Assembly (NCBI RefSeq): GCF_014189455.1
Contig: NZ_CP050298.1
Span: forward strand, 1-64,000
From: Mesorhizobium huakuii
Lineage (GTDB): Bacteria > Pseudomonadota > Alphaproteobacteria > Rhizobiales > Rhizobiaceae
Direction of reading: 5' to 3'
DNA: 64,000 nt
The notes beneath the pieces are model-generated. The model saw only the letters and a program-made list of their open reading frames with translations. It had not been told where the DNA came from and made no database searches. The position numbers were made by a program, and so were the translations under genes. Below are positions 37,877 to 48,034 of this stretch, piece after piece. Position 1 is the first letter of the stretch. Every line of letters begins with the position of its first letter.

Positions 37877-38683
37877 GGTGCTGTCACATTGATTAAGCGG
37901 TAAGGAAAGTGAGGTAGCAGCGCGCCCATGACCGTGAGTGCACCGACCTACAAGAACCACCGCTATCCGATCGAAATCGTGGCCCGTGCTGTCTGGCTCT
38001 ACTTCCGCTTCAATCTGAGCCTGCGCGATGTCGAGGAAATGCTGCTCGATCGCGGGATCGTCGTTTCCTACGAGACCATCCGCCGATGGTGCCGAAAGCA
38101 CGGCCCTGATTATGCGCGCCGCATACGCCGCAAGGCACCAACGAAAGATGATGTCTGGCACCTGGATGAAGTCGTGGTGCGCATCAACGGTCAGAAGTGC
38201 TGGTTGTGGAGAGCGGTTGATCAGGACGGATATATGCTCGACGAGATTGTCCAGACGCGTCGCAACAGCAAGGCCGCCAAGCGCCTGCTGACGCGACTTC
38301 TGAAGAAGCAGGGTCTGCCGCCAAAGCGTATGATCACCGACAAATTGCGCTCCTACGGGGCGGCCCAACGCCAGCTCATGCCGAACGTGAACACCGCTCG
38401 CATAAAGGCTTGAACAACCGGGCGGAGAATTCTCACCTGCCGTTCCGAAAACGGGAACGAACGCGACAGGGTTTCCGGTCGGTCGGCTCATTGCAGCATT
38501 TCGTGTCGATCTTCTCCGCCGTCCGAAATCTCTTCGTCCCCTCCCAGACCAACCGCTCGGCAGCACAAATTCGAACCCATCGACGCCAAGCCATGGCCGC
38601 GTGGGAAGCCGTGAGTGCACGGCCTGCCTGAAAAGCGCGGTGTCGGCCTCACGCGGCCACATTTCAAACAACGTGACAACGCC
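37877..38683 (+). mobile_element. IS6-family insertion sequence, complete but frameshifted
   Basis: The 807-bp element has ends ggtgctgtcacattgatt and (inverse) ggcgttgtcacgttgttt. Transposase ATG 37928 gives MTVSAPTYKNHRYPIEIVAR, then KDDVWHLDEVVVRINGQ and WLWRAVDQDGYMLDEIVQ. A missing G near 38390 turns VEHRSHKG into VNTARIKA and a stop. The C-terminal NNRAENSHLPFRKRERTRQG continues in another frame to 38631. No target duplication is present, so it arrived by, or later underwent, recombination. Confidence 0.85.
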
Positions 38684-39007
38684 TCCGCCTACCATTCTGA
38701 AGCGTTCTGATGCTCGGCAGTCGCACGCGTTGTCGGTTTTGTGACAACGTCGAACGTGAAACACTGCACTATCATCGTGATCGTTTTGTTTTAGTTGGTT
38801 TTCCGGTTTGGCGCGGCAGTTGCTTGGATGTGGGGACAATACAATCTCGCGACGCGGACAACAGTTGGCAACGAGGCGCTCGGTTGTCCCGCCGCTTGAT
38901 AAAGCCCGAGCGCAAAGACGCGCAGGAGGAAACTCGGGCGCCAACTGGTAAGCGGCTAAATCCGACCGGCTCCTGGCAGGTGACGGCAGCGGCGATTTCT
39001 CACAGGC
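38684..39007. other. 320 bp without a recognised gene
   Basis: This lies between the IS6 right end and the defence-like segment. No family is recognisable. The sequence probably includes the promoter for the genes beginning near 39008. Confidence 0.3.
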
Positions 39008-39100
39008 TTGGCCGCCTTGGTGGCGATTTTTATTGTCGGCATGTGGCTAGTCGTCCTGACAATGATGATGCAGCGGATCGACATCGAGTTGGAGTTTTAG
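39008..39100 (+). CDS. Possible 30-aa single-pass membrane peptide
   Basis: A TTG start at 39008 would give LAALVAIFIVGMWLVVLTMM then MQRIDIELEF and a stop at 39100: a clear transmembrane helix followed by a charged tail. Start codon and ribosome site are weak. It sits 9 bp before the next frame, so it may be a small subunit or the remnant of a longer protein. Confidence 0.3.
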   Translation: MAALVAIFIVGMWLVVLTMMMQRIDIELEF

Positions 39101-39118
39101 GATCGCGGCGTGACGATC

Positions 39119-39488
39119 ATGACGTCGTTGCAGGTGCTGGCCTTCGCCGCGGCCGGAGCGCTGTGGGGCGTCAAAGTCCAAGAAAAGGAAACGGAGAAGG
39201 CCAAGGACGAGGCCAAGAAGTCGAAGGAGGATGCCCAGGCATCGAAGCTGGAGCCCCACTATGCGCATGCCGGGAAGGACTTGGCGCGGATGTACCTTGA
39301 CACGATCGGCCAGAAAGCAACCGTCGATCTTCGGCACGAGAGCACTGGCGAGGCGGAAGACCTGAGCCGCCAAGCCACAGCGGTTTGGCCATGTAGAAGT
39401 GGTTTCTCTGGGCCTTGGAGGCGGATTGCGGTCCGGCGATCTGGCTCAAACCATCCTTCAGCCATCCGGCAGCATGGAATTGAAGTGA
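39119..39488 (+). pseudogene. Unrecognised membrane-anchored helical protein, frameshifted
   Basis: ATG 39119 (GTG 39110 is possible) begins MTSLQVLAFAAAGALWGVKV, a membrane anchor, then a long charged helix (EKETEKAKDEAKKSKEDAQA). The frame remains protein-like to about 39380. The sensible continuation, FGHVEVVSLGLGGGLRSGDL then AQTILQPSGSMELK and a stop at 39488, is in another frame, so a one-base shift near 39383 is likely. It lies just upstream of the protease-nuclease gene on the same strand and may share its transcript. No family was recognised. Confidence 0.45.
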
Positions 39489-39543
39489 GGTTTGCGAGGA
39501 TGATCGGATGCCTTTGATCGGTTACTGTGGAGGGTGGTTGGCG

Positions 39544-41789
39544 ATGGATGACGAAATTGATGGCGCGCTGTTAGCGAATGCAGAGGCCGCCGCCGCGCGA
39601 TGGAAGAACCGCACAAGGATTCGCGAAGCGCGCACTGACGCGCTGATCAGGCATGAGATTCTGGCGGCGGACAGTCCGGATCGCCTGGCTGCGCGATTGA
39701 ACAACATCATCAGCGATGTCCGGAAATCGGGCGGGGGAATGCTCCCGCCGGAAAGCTCCATCTTGAGGAAGTTTGTGGAGCGCCCCTTGCCCGTGACTGT
39801 CGCAGAACTCAGCGACCAGATCGTTAACGAGGTTATCATCGGTGCCCGCGACTTTCTTTCCGTGGAGTTTCTGGACAGAGGATCGGCGGCCGCCCGAAGT
39901 GTCGGGCGAGTCCTTATCCGCGCTAATGGAACCCTGAGCGCACGAGGCACTGGCTTCCTCGTCGGACCGGGATTGCTTCTGACCAATGAGCACGTCCTGA
40001 CCTCGGCGGAGCTTGCGGATCGATGCGTCGTTCAGATGGACTACGAGCAGAACCGCTTCGGCCTGGTGAAGCAGCCTCAGGAATTCGCGCTCGAGCCGAA
40101 GCGCTTCTTCCTGAATGACCACAAGCTCGACTACGCGCTCGTGGCGGTTTCTGTGAAAAGCATCCAGGGCGTTGAGATTTCTACATACGGATGGCTTCCG
40201 CTCAATGGCGCCCAGGGAAAGATCGCGATCTCGGATGAGGACCACATCAACATCGTCCAGCATCCTGGTGGCCGGGAAAAGCAGGTCGTAATCCGCAACA
40301 ACCGGGTTCTCGACATGAGGACTGCCGCCGAAGGTCTCGGACCGTTCCTGCATTACGAAGCCGATACGGAGAAGGGCTCGTCAGGGTCACCTGTGATGAA
40401 TGATGGATGGGAGGTCGTCGGGCTTCACCATAGCGGCGTGCCTGCGATCGACAGCCAAGGGAACTGGCTCCGGAAAGATGACCGCATCTGGGACAAGGAG
40501 CAGCACTCGGTCGCGGAAATCAAATGGGTCGCGAATGAGGCCGTGCGGACATCCAGCCTCGTTGCAGCGATCGAAATCGCGCCGCTGGAAAAGGAGAAGC
40601 GGGCCTACCTGAATGAAGCCATGTCGGCCACAGCATCCATGGAAACCTTCGCGCCTAGCCTGGTCCCCGAGAGCGTTGCGCACGAGCTGGAGGACACCCC
40701 AGTCGTTCGCGATGTGTCGTCCGGGAGAGGCAGCGGTCCCAACCGGGAAATATCGAAGGACAAATGGGAGCCGTCGGCCACCATCGAGGTTCCGCTGAAG
40801 ATAACCCTTTCCCTAGGCCGGGCCGGCAATCGGTCCGCATCGGCGCCGATGCCGCGCCCGCGCTTCCGGCCGAGTTGCTCGAAGAGAAATTAGAGGCGCA
40901 GGATTTCGCCGATCGCGATGGTTACGCCCGCAAGTTCCTGGGCGTTTCCGTTCCCCTGCCCAAGGTCAAGGCCGAGCCGAAATTCGGTGGTGGTGCCTTG
41001 GTCGTTCCCCGGCCCGCTCGACCGGATGATCGGACCGAACTGCGCTATCACAACTACAGCGTCATCCTCTGTGCGAAACGGCGCCTAGCCTATGTATCGG
41101 CCTGCAATCTGAACTTCGCCGCGAAGGAAACCGCGAGCCGGGCGGATGGGCGCAGCACCTGGAGGAAGGATCCGCGGATCGAATTCGCGGATCAGCTCGG
41201 CGCACGCTTCTATGACTACAACGACTACAACAAGGGACACCTGACACGGCGGGACGATGTCGCTTGGGGTGAGACATTCGAGGACGCCGTTGCCGCGAAT
41301 GACGACACGTTCTTCTACACCAACTCAGCGCCTCAATATTTTCTCTTCAACCAGTCGGACGAATTCACTGGTGCCGGGCTGGACCTCTGGGGAGACCTGG
41401 AAAACTTCATCTCCGAGCAGGGGGAAGAGCAGCGTGCGCGTTTGACGGTCTTCAACGGCCCCGTCTTTGGTAAGCAGGACAAGCCGCTACACGACGCACT
41501 TGTGCCGCTGAGTTTCTACAAGATAGTGATTTGGCGCGACGTGAGAGAGGATCCGGGTGCAGTGGGCTTCCGGCTCGATCAGTCCGACCTGATCGCGTCA
41601 TTACCCCAGGAGGCCATCGATCCGGGCCGTTTCGAACTGCGCCAATGTCGGATCGCTGACATAGAGGATCAGTTGGACCTCGACTTCGGGGTGGCGAAGA
41701 AGTGGGACCGGCTGGGGAAGGTTGATGTCAGCGAGGCCTTCGGGGCTGAAGGTATCGAAATCGCCAGCTTGAAGGACATCAGGCTCTGA
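39544..41789 (+). pseudogene. Trypsin-like protease fused to a NUC1-type endonuclease, one frameshift
   Basis: ATG 39544 with an upstream ggaggg; an alternative ATG is at 39508. The first 430 residues hold a trypsin-like peptidase: GTGFLVGPGLLLTNEHVLTS (His150), KLDYALVAV (Asp196) and KGSSGSPVMNDGWEVVGLHH (Ser280). A basic linker follows. Near 40815 the frame shifts and continues GRQSVRIGADAAPALPAELL into a DNA/RNA non-specific endonuclease domain: YSVILCAKRRLAYVSACNLN, then YNKGHLTRRDDVAWG with the catalytic His (codon 41238), and FYTNSAPQYFLFNQ. Joined length is about 748 aa. A protease and a nuclease in one chain suggests a cleavage-activated effector, possibly anti-phage. That role is inference. 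Confidence 0.78.
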
Positions 41790-41904
41790 GCGAAAAGTGC
41801 GGACAGTCCGAGTCGACATGGTGGCGGTCCCCGCTGGAGTGCACCCCCAGACTGAGACAAGGAAAATCGCGGACAGTTTCCCCGCGAGGAGAGGAAACTG
41901 GGGC

Positions 41905-42230
41905 ATGGCCGGACGGCAAAGAGTTATTGATGAGGACCAAAAACTGGAGCTTCTCCAGCGCATGGAGGCGGGCGAAACCGTTAGCAAGTTGGCAGATGAG
42001 GTTGGCGTCAGTCGCCAACGTCTTTACGAGTGGCGCGATCACCTCAGGCTTCGTGGCAATTTGAAGTCACGTCGGCGCGGCCGGCCGGCCAGATCGACAG
42101 CAGGAGCTGACGGAGTCGCGCAGCCGCGGAGCGCAGTCGACGTGCCGGCACCTCAGGAAAAGGCACTGAACAAGGCCAGGCGCCGGATCAGGGTATCGGA
42201 GCAAAACAGCCGAGGCTCTAATCGCCGCTG
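41905..42230 (+). pseudogene. IS helix-turn-helix transposase subunit, truncated
   Basis: ATG 41905, MAGRQRVIDEDQKLELLQRM, then ETVSKLADEVGVSRQRLYEW: a homeodomain-like HTH found in IS3/IS66-type first ORFs. The C-terminal coiled coil (KALNKARRRIRVSEQ) is degraded. No second ORF is present. The 42231-42401 stretch beyond it shows nothing recognisable. Confidence 0.55.
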
Positions 42231-42401
42231 GATGACACTTCAGTGGCAGGTCAGCAGGGGGATTCGCGCTGGTCGCGGATTTGTTAGCGTGCTGTTTCGT
42301 GGTCAGGGAAGCGCGCCATGACCAACTGGACAGCGGAGAGTGAAGCATCGACAAGAGTATCCGTCACTCCCCGATCATACGAGGTGGGCAGTTGATGACG
42401 C

Positions 42402-45400
42402 TTACGTTTGAAACTGTGATGTGGGGGCGGAATGGCGCATTTCTGCGAAAGAAAGTCGGATGAGCATCTGCAGCACAGGTTCACGCCGACGATCGATCAA
42501 TTCGTGATCGGGCTGATTGAAATAGGACAACAGGCAGCGATAGCAGCCCGCTACGCAGTGAGAGTCCTCAACATTTTCCAGTGCCTTCGGTCCACTAACC
42601 GCAGCCGCTGAGAGGCTTCCCGGAGCATAGTGCATTATCTCCAGCGCCTTCTTCGCAACGGCGCGAAAGGCACTGCCATCCTCGACCAACCTGGACAAGA
42701 CCCCGGCGCCACCCTCCGCGGCCTCGTAAAACAACAGTGCTCGGCGATCCTTTCTTGAGGGCGTCGGCTGTCCCTGGATTTCGCCTTCTTCCACTTGGTA
42801 AATGGCCTCGATGCCACGCGCAAAAGCATGCTGGATCGTAGCAACTATTGCCTCCGCCTCGTCTCCAGCAGCAGCCAACCAAGCAGCAGGAAACCGGATG
42901 AGCAGCGCGTTTTTCCGGTCCTCTACAACCGGGGTGATGGGTTGCCGACTATTGATCGGTGATCCTTCTTCCGCGTCCTGCGCTCGGTTGTCACTTGCCC
43001 AATAGCCGCTTTTCGGATCGATCAAAAACCCGATCTTACTGATGTCCTTGCGGCGGCGGAGTCCCCGGTTGATACGACGCGCCTGTGCGGCAGGCGTAAA
43101 TTCCGCGGAGAATATTTGCCCCTCTGAATCTTCAAACACTCGGGATCTGACGTCGCTCGGGTCTCGAAACGAGAAGGTCGTCTGGAGTTCATAGCCTTGG
43201 CGACGACGCTCTTCGTCGTTGGCGGTTATCCGCTCCACTTGGCGCGTACCAACATTCTCGATCCGATGAAGCTGCTTCGTTATGTTCGATTTGTTCAGAG
43301 CGCTGTTACATACGTGGCAGCGTTCTGGCGGCTCTCCGTCATGGGCGGCACCGCAGGCTGGGCAAATTGCCGTGCTGAATGTCGGGAGCAATCCATCTTG
43401 CTCGCCACCAACCTCCTTTAACAGGGCGCGATCGACCCGATAGGCACGCCCCTCGTGATAGACAAGGCTGCCTGGCCCGAACTCGGCGATCGCCAGAAAG
43501 CGTGCACGCTGAATATACCGCTGTCCTTTTCCGCCCTGATCACCTGGCACGAACGCCATAATAGGGAGACGTGGGAAGTTATAGCCAGGCAGGAACCCTT
43601 CCGTTGCCAGATACCGGTACACGTAGAAATCGGAGCCTTGGCCCTCGGCCCCCCGTAGCAAAAGCTTTATCTGGGTGTTTCCAGCCGCTTGCCGTGTTTC
43701 TGCGGCAAGGCGTTCCTGCGGTGAGATCGAATAATCTTTTAGAGTATGTGCCGCGTCTTCTACCTGCCGTTCGGCCGCAGCCCACAAATCCCTCCACCGG
43801 TCAAAGGTATCGGCAAGGCGTTGAGGCGCGGCAGCAACGACCCGGTTTGTATTGGCATCAACACCAACAAACCACTCCGGTGGCGTGGCGCCAAAGTCAT
43901 CAGCGACAGCTGACAGAACGGCCGCAACGCGCTTTGCACCGGCACTCTTTGCCTCGTCAGCAGACACCCGGTTCCAGTGATGCGGCAAGAGAGGCTTGCC
44001 GGAAACTGTCATGTCGAGGTTATCGGCGATCGACGCCGACAATGCCGCTCCACTGGCAGCCAGCCACTCTGCGTGAAGATGGCTTTCGACAAGTTCGTGA
44101 TTTTTCAGATCAATAGATGGCGGGAGCACCACGCCATCGACCATCGCGCTTGGACGCTCGAAGAAGTATTGGTCATGCGGGCTTTGTGCCGCGCAATAGG
44201 TGACAATTAAGGCTGCCTGACCGCTGCGGCCCGCACGCCCACCGCGCTGAGCGTAGTTCGCTGGCGTTGGGGGCACATTTCGCATGTAGACGACGTTCAT
44301 CGCGGAGATATCGACGCCGAGTTCCATGGTTGGCGAGCAAAACAAGGTTGGTAGGAAACGGCTATCTTCTCGAAGCTCCTTCAATCGTTCGGCCTGGTCG
44401 ATCAGAAGTTGCCGGTCGTCTATGCCATAACGAAAGCGAGCCTCGCGGATCTCTCGTAGATCACCCTCAACCTGCGCCGTATGCTCTCGGCCTTCGAAGC
44501 CGAAGATTGCCTCGCCGCCGTCGGCCAGAAGCGTCGCGATATGTGCATACAGACCACGGAAAAAAGGATTGTCCCGATCCGGAGCTTGATTTGCTGAAAG
44601 CGCAAAAGTGATCGATGACGGCACCAGACGCCAACCATCTCCGCCAACAGGGGAGACGACCTGTGTCGCCAGCCCGTAACGACCTGCTGCTTTCAACAAG
44701 CCTTCGACAATTTCCGTGATCTGCTTACCGGTTGCCCGTCTGCCACCGAAGGTCATCGACCGAAATTGCCGGCCGATCGTGCTGGTCGGACTGCCCCGAA
44801 GAATCAACTCTTCGTCTTTCGGCGACATCTCACGGCGGGTTGGCGGCTTCGGCATGAATACCGGGGCTGCCAAGAAGCGCTCCTCATCCAGTATCCATGG
44901 GGCCTTGATTGCGCTCCGCATTCGACTGGCGAGGCTTTCGATCTTCAGTCGATCCAGGGCATCACATTCGACTGCTAAGCCCTTGCGCATCACGTCCAAC
45001 AACACCCGAAGCGCCGCCTGACGTTCGAGAGCTGAAGCCGCTCGCAACAAAGGGTAGGTTTCAAATTCCTTGTCGTCGTGTGCGAGGTCATCGAGGGAAA
45101 TGTAGCGCGCCTCGATCAACCCAAGCTGCTCGAGATTGGGATTCGTGTAACGCCACCCCCGCCGTTGCTCGATCCAGAATCGATGCGTCAGCGATTCGCG
45201 GATCACCTTTTCAACGGCCAGCAGCTTGGCCCCCCTAAGATCCGGCTCTACCAACCATTCGGTTCGCCGAGATACATTGGATACCACAAAGCCCAGCATT
45301 CGCTGGATCGCCTTGCCGACCTCATCCTCTTGCAACCCTTCATCACCGGCCTGGGAAACGGCTGCCAGAATCGCGCCGCGTAGCAGCGTGACGAATAGAA

Positions 45401-47390
45401 AGTCGTTGAAATGCCCGGCCTGCAGGGCGGCATCCTGTCGGTTGTCAGTGAAGGCCAAGAGCTTGCGTCTCGTCGCCGGGATGGAGTTTTCCGTATCGTT
45501 CATCCAACGCAGGATGGCCGCAATAATAATCGTCGTCGCCGAACTGCGCCCCTCGGCGCCCAAGGCGGCGAGCCGGTTAATGTCACGAGTTGAATCGCTG
45601 TGGTGCTCCCCGCATGCCGGGCAGAATTTGAACTTACCCGGCATGAACCAGGCTCGTTGGCCGTCATTGCCGCAGGTGCCGTCCGGAAGCACCGATACAA
45701 GCTCAGCCCTCGTCTTGCGGTACGTCGCTTTTAACCGCAATTCGCCCGATTTTGTTTCTTCAAGCCAAGCCTCGGGATAGTCCTCATCCCGACCATGGAA
45801 CGTGAACTCGCCATCCACGGGCTCGGGCATAAGGAAGCCCCAGCGTTCAACGATGCCCTCAGCCTCTTCGTCATCATTGAGGGGGACATCATCGATCTCA
45901 CGCTTCTCAAATGATTTTGCGCCATTGTCGTCGACCAGCGTGACGGGATGGTTTTCCTGCCCACACCGCCGGCAGAAATAAGCGCTATATAGTCTTTTTG
46001 TCGGATTTTCCGGATCGAAGATTTGTCCATCAAATGTGACCGAGCGCGAACCCGAGGGATCGAGGGTCGTGTACAGACGACCTGCGCCTGAAATAAATTG
46101 ATGTAGCTTAAACGCGAAAAGAGGCTCGTCACTGCCGCCGCTATGGCCTCGGAGTTTCTCCGGCAAGCTAAACGCCAGTAGCGCGTTTTTTAATGCCAGC
46201 TCGCATGTCTCGACGGCTTCGCCGGATTCACTAGATAGTAGGACCGCCGCCGTCTTCAGCGATAGGGAGCGCGCCCGCTGCGGCTTCTGGTCTACCTCTC
46301 GAGGGCCGAGCCTAGTCTCTACCCAGATGGCAAGATCATCACGAGCGATCTCACCATTTGATTTCCCGTAATAGGGCGTACCTGAAGCCGCGCTGACCAC
46401 AGCGTCACTCAGTCGAGATAGCCCTCTGTCAGCGGATTGATCTGGATCCGTCGCGCGGCGCAAGGTTTCTGTAACGATCGCGTCTCGGCCGATGTTCGTC
46501 CCAAATAAGCGGGACGCGACATCAGCAACAACCTGATTGCGATCTTCTTCGCCGCCTTCGCTGGCCATTGTTGCCGAGGTGCCAATGCAAATCGGCGGAT
46601 GCCGGGGATCGCCAGCACGCGCCCGCAGACGGCGCATCAGCATCGCAACATCTGCCCCATGGCGCCCTCGATACGTATGTAGTTCATCAAGAACAATAAA
46701 TCGAAGGCCGCTACAATTTTCCACGACACGTCGGTCAAGATCTGACTGCCGCGTCATCAGAAGCTCGAGCATCATAAAATTGGTGAGCAAAATGTCCGGG
46801 GGATTGTTCTTTATCTGCTCCCGTTCCTCCGAATTCTGCTGACCGGTGTATCGAGCGAAGGTCACGGGCACTGCATGGTTTTGATCTGCGAGAAATTTCT
46901 TCAATTCCTCAAGCTGGCTATTAGCCAAGGCATTCATCGGATAGATGATTACCGCTCGGGTCCGCGCATCCTCGCCAGCCCGCTTCGCCTTAACAACGGC
47001 ATCAACAATCGGAATAAAGAAACAAAGGGACTTACCCGACCCGGTGCCGGTCGTTACGACGAAGCTCTTTCCGTCCAGTGCAAGGCCAATTGCCTGCTCC
47101 TGATGGCGACGTAACTTCAGAGTCTTGTCGGAGGCGCCGGCAGCGGCGCGTGAGTCCCGGAATATCTGAGCGCAATCATCGATCAGCCCTTTTGGGCCAA
47201 CAAGGCTTTGGACCGAGCCGCCACCTTCATAGTGCGGATTAAGCTGAATTATGGGTTCAGGCCAGAAACGACGCCCGGCGTAGAGATCGGTTACCTTCTC
47301 CAGAATTTCTGACGAACGTATCCGTGTAAAGGATCTGGCAAATCCGGTATATTGAGCCAATAGACTATTATTTAGCGAAAAGACGTCCAC
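42402..47390 (-). CDS. Large DEAD/DEAH helicase with C-terminal DUF1998 (DruE/DrmA-B/MrfA-like)
   Basis: 1662 aa from GTG 47390. The helicase core shows VVTTGTGSGKSLCFFIPI (Walker A), YPMNALANSQLEEL, VLDELHTYRGRHGADVAMLM (DELH Walker B) and GTSATMASEG. The second RecA domain is marked by FCSPTMELGVDISAMNVVYM and YAQRGGRAGRSGQAALIVTY. Zinc-like Cys clusters occur in YFCRRCGQENH, KFCPACGEHHSD and ICPACGAAHDGEPPERCHVC. The end, CVAGCYRCLLSYFNQPDH, is typical of DUF1998. Helicase-DUF1998 proteins are core parts of the Druantia and DISARM defence systems and of the repair factor MrfA. The frame is intact over 5 kb of IS-rich DNA. It follows an AbiEii-like gene by 4 bp. Confidence 0.82.
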   Translation of the reverse strand: MDVFSLNNSLLAQYTGFARSFTRIRSSEILEKVTDLYAGRRFWPEPIIQLNPHYEGGGSVQSLVGPKGLIDDCAQIFRDSRAAAGASDKTLKLRRHQEQAIGLALDGKSFVVTTGTGSGKSLCFFIPIVDAVVKAKRAGEDARTRAVIIYPMNALANSQLEELKKFLADQNHAVPVTFARYTGQQNSEEREQIKNNPPDILLTNFMMLELLMTRQSDLDRRVVENCSGLRFIVLDELHTYRGRHGADVAMLMRRLRARAGDPRHPPICIGTSATMASEGGEEDRNQVVADVASRLFGTNIGRDAIVTETLRRATDPDQSADRGLSRLSDAVVSAASGTPYYGKSNGEIARDDLAIWVETRLGPREVDQKPQRARSLSLKTAAVLLSSESGEAVETCELALKNALLAFSLPEKLRGHSGGSDEPLFAFKLHQFISGAGRLYTTLDPSGSRSVTFDGQIFDPENPTKRLYSAYFCRRCGQENHPVTLVDDNGAKSFEKREIDDVPLNDDEEAEGIVERWGFLMPEPVDGEFTFHGRDEDYPEAWLEETKSGELRLKATYRKTRAELVSVLPDGTCGNDGQRAWFMPGKFKFCPACGEHHSDSTRDINRLAALGAEGRSSATTIIIAAILRWMNDTENSIPATRRKLLAFTDNRQDAALQAGHFNDFLFVTLLRGAILAAVSQAGDEGLQEDEVGKAIQRMLGFVVSNVSRRTEWLVEPDLRGAKLLAVEKVIRESLTHRFWIEQRRGWRYTNPNLEQLGLIEARYISLDDLAHDDKEFETYPLLRAASALERQAALRVLLDVMRKGLAVECDALDRLKIESLASRMRSAIKAPWILDEERFLAAPVFMPKPPTRREMSPKDEELILRGSPTSTIGRQFRSMTFGGRRATGKQITEIVEGLLKAAGRYGLATQVVSPVGGDGWRLVPSSITFALSANQAPDRDNPFFRGLYAHIATLLADGGEAIFGFEGREHTAQVEGDLREIREARFRYGIDDRQLLIDQAERLKELREDSRFLPTLFCSPTMELGVDISAMNVVYMRNVPPTPANYAQRGGRAGRSGQAALIVTYCAAQSPHDQYFFERPSAMVDGVVLPPSIDLKNHELVESHLHAEWLAASGAALSASIADNLDMTVSGKPLLPHHWNRVSADEAKSAGAKRVAAVLSAVADDFGATPPEWFVGVDANTNRVVAAAPQRLADTFDRWRDLWAAAERQVEDAAHTLKDYSISPQERLAAETRQAAGNTQIKLLLRGAEGQGSDFYVYRYLATEGFLPGYNFPRLPIMAFVPGDQGGKGQRYIQRARFLAIAEFGPGSLVYHEGRAYRVDRALLKEVGGEQDGLLPTFSTAICPACGAAHDGEPPERCHVCNSALNKSNITKQLHRIENVGTRQVERITANDEERRRQGYELQTTFSFRDPSDVRSRVFEDSEGQIFSAEFTPAAQARRINRGLRRRKDISKIGFLIDPKSGYWASDNRAQDAEEGSPINSRQPITPVVEDRKNALLIRFPAAWLAAAGDEAEAIVATIQHAFARGIEAIYQVEEGEIQGQPTPSRKDRRALLFYEAAEGGAGVLSRLVEDGSAFRAVAKKALEIMHYAPGSLSAAAVSGPKALENVEDSHCVAGCYRCLLSYFNQPDHELIDRRREPVLQMLIRLSFAEMRHSAPTSQFQT

Positions 47391-47394
47391 AAAC

Positions 47395-47702
47395 TTACTG
47401 CCTTCCCAAAATAGAATGCCTGGATTGACAGAGCATTCTCTTTTTCTTTAGACCGGTGTCCGCCGGCAACCAGCTCTGTTCGTCATTTCCAGCATCAACA
47501 AGCGGAAGCAGAAACAGACGGAGATCGACGATAACGGCAGCGAACGTCTCCGGCGCGGCAGCCATGCGCTCGCGGCCGAGAAAGGTTTGCCATTGAACGC
47601 TCCAGGCCGCCGTGAATTCATCACTCAGCCCAATCGGAATATCTGCGGGCAGTGCCGTCCCCCGCCGTTCGAACGTACGCCTTACAGCCTCAATCAGGGT
47701 CT
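47395..47702 (-). pseudogene. AbiEii/AbiGii-like nucleotidyltransferase, C-terminal remnant
   Basis: The minus-strand tail LIEAVRRTFERRGTALPADI, then PIGLSDEFTAAWSVQWQTFL and AAVIVDLRLFLLPLV, fits the C-terminal region shared by AbiEii/AbiGii toxin-family nucleotidyltransferases. The N-terminal GSxxD-type nucleotidyltransferase motif is gone: an IS6 fragment fused in at 47703. It ends 4 bp before the helicase GTG, so the two were one operon. That link also supports a defence role for the helicase, by inference. Confidence 0.6.
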
Positions 47703-48018
47703 GACCGTTGATGCGAACCACGACTTCATTCAGATGCCAGACATCGTCTTTCGTCGGCGACTTGCGGCGTATGCGGCGCGCATAATCAGGGCCGTGCTTT
47801 CGGCACCATCGGCGGATGGTCTCGTAGGAAACGACGATCCCGCGTTCGAGCAGCATTTCCTCGACATCGCGCAGGCTCAGATTGAAGTCGAAGTAGAGCC
47901 AGACAGCACGCGCCACGATTTCGATCGGATAGCGGTGGTTCTTGTAGGTCGGTGCACTCACGGTCATGGGCGCGCGGCTACCTCAATTTCCTTACCCCTC
48001 AATCAATGTGACACCACC
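47703..48018 (-). pseudogene. IS6-family element, 5' end fragment
   Basis: The end repeat (inverse ggtggtgtcacattgatt, ending 48018) is followed on the minus strand by MTVSAPTYKNHRYPIEIVAR and KDDVWHLNEVVVRINGQ, where it fuses in frame with the AbiEii-like tail. It is the same IS6 type as 37877-38683. Confidence 0.75.
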
Positions 48019-48034
48019 ACTTCTGCAACTCGAT

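Noticed and set aside
37412..38944. Long minus-strand open frame of 510 codons
   Set aside because: It is antisense to IS-A copy 7 and the IS6 transposase; both sense frames have clear DDE motifs and the antisense product has none.
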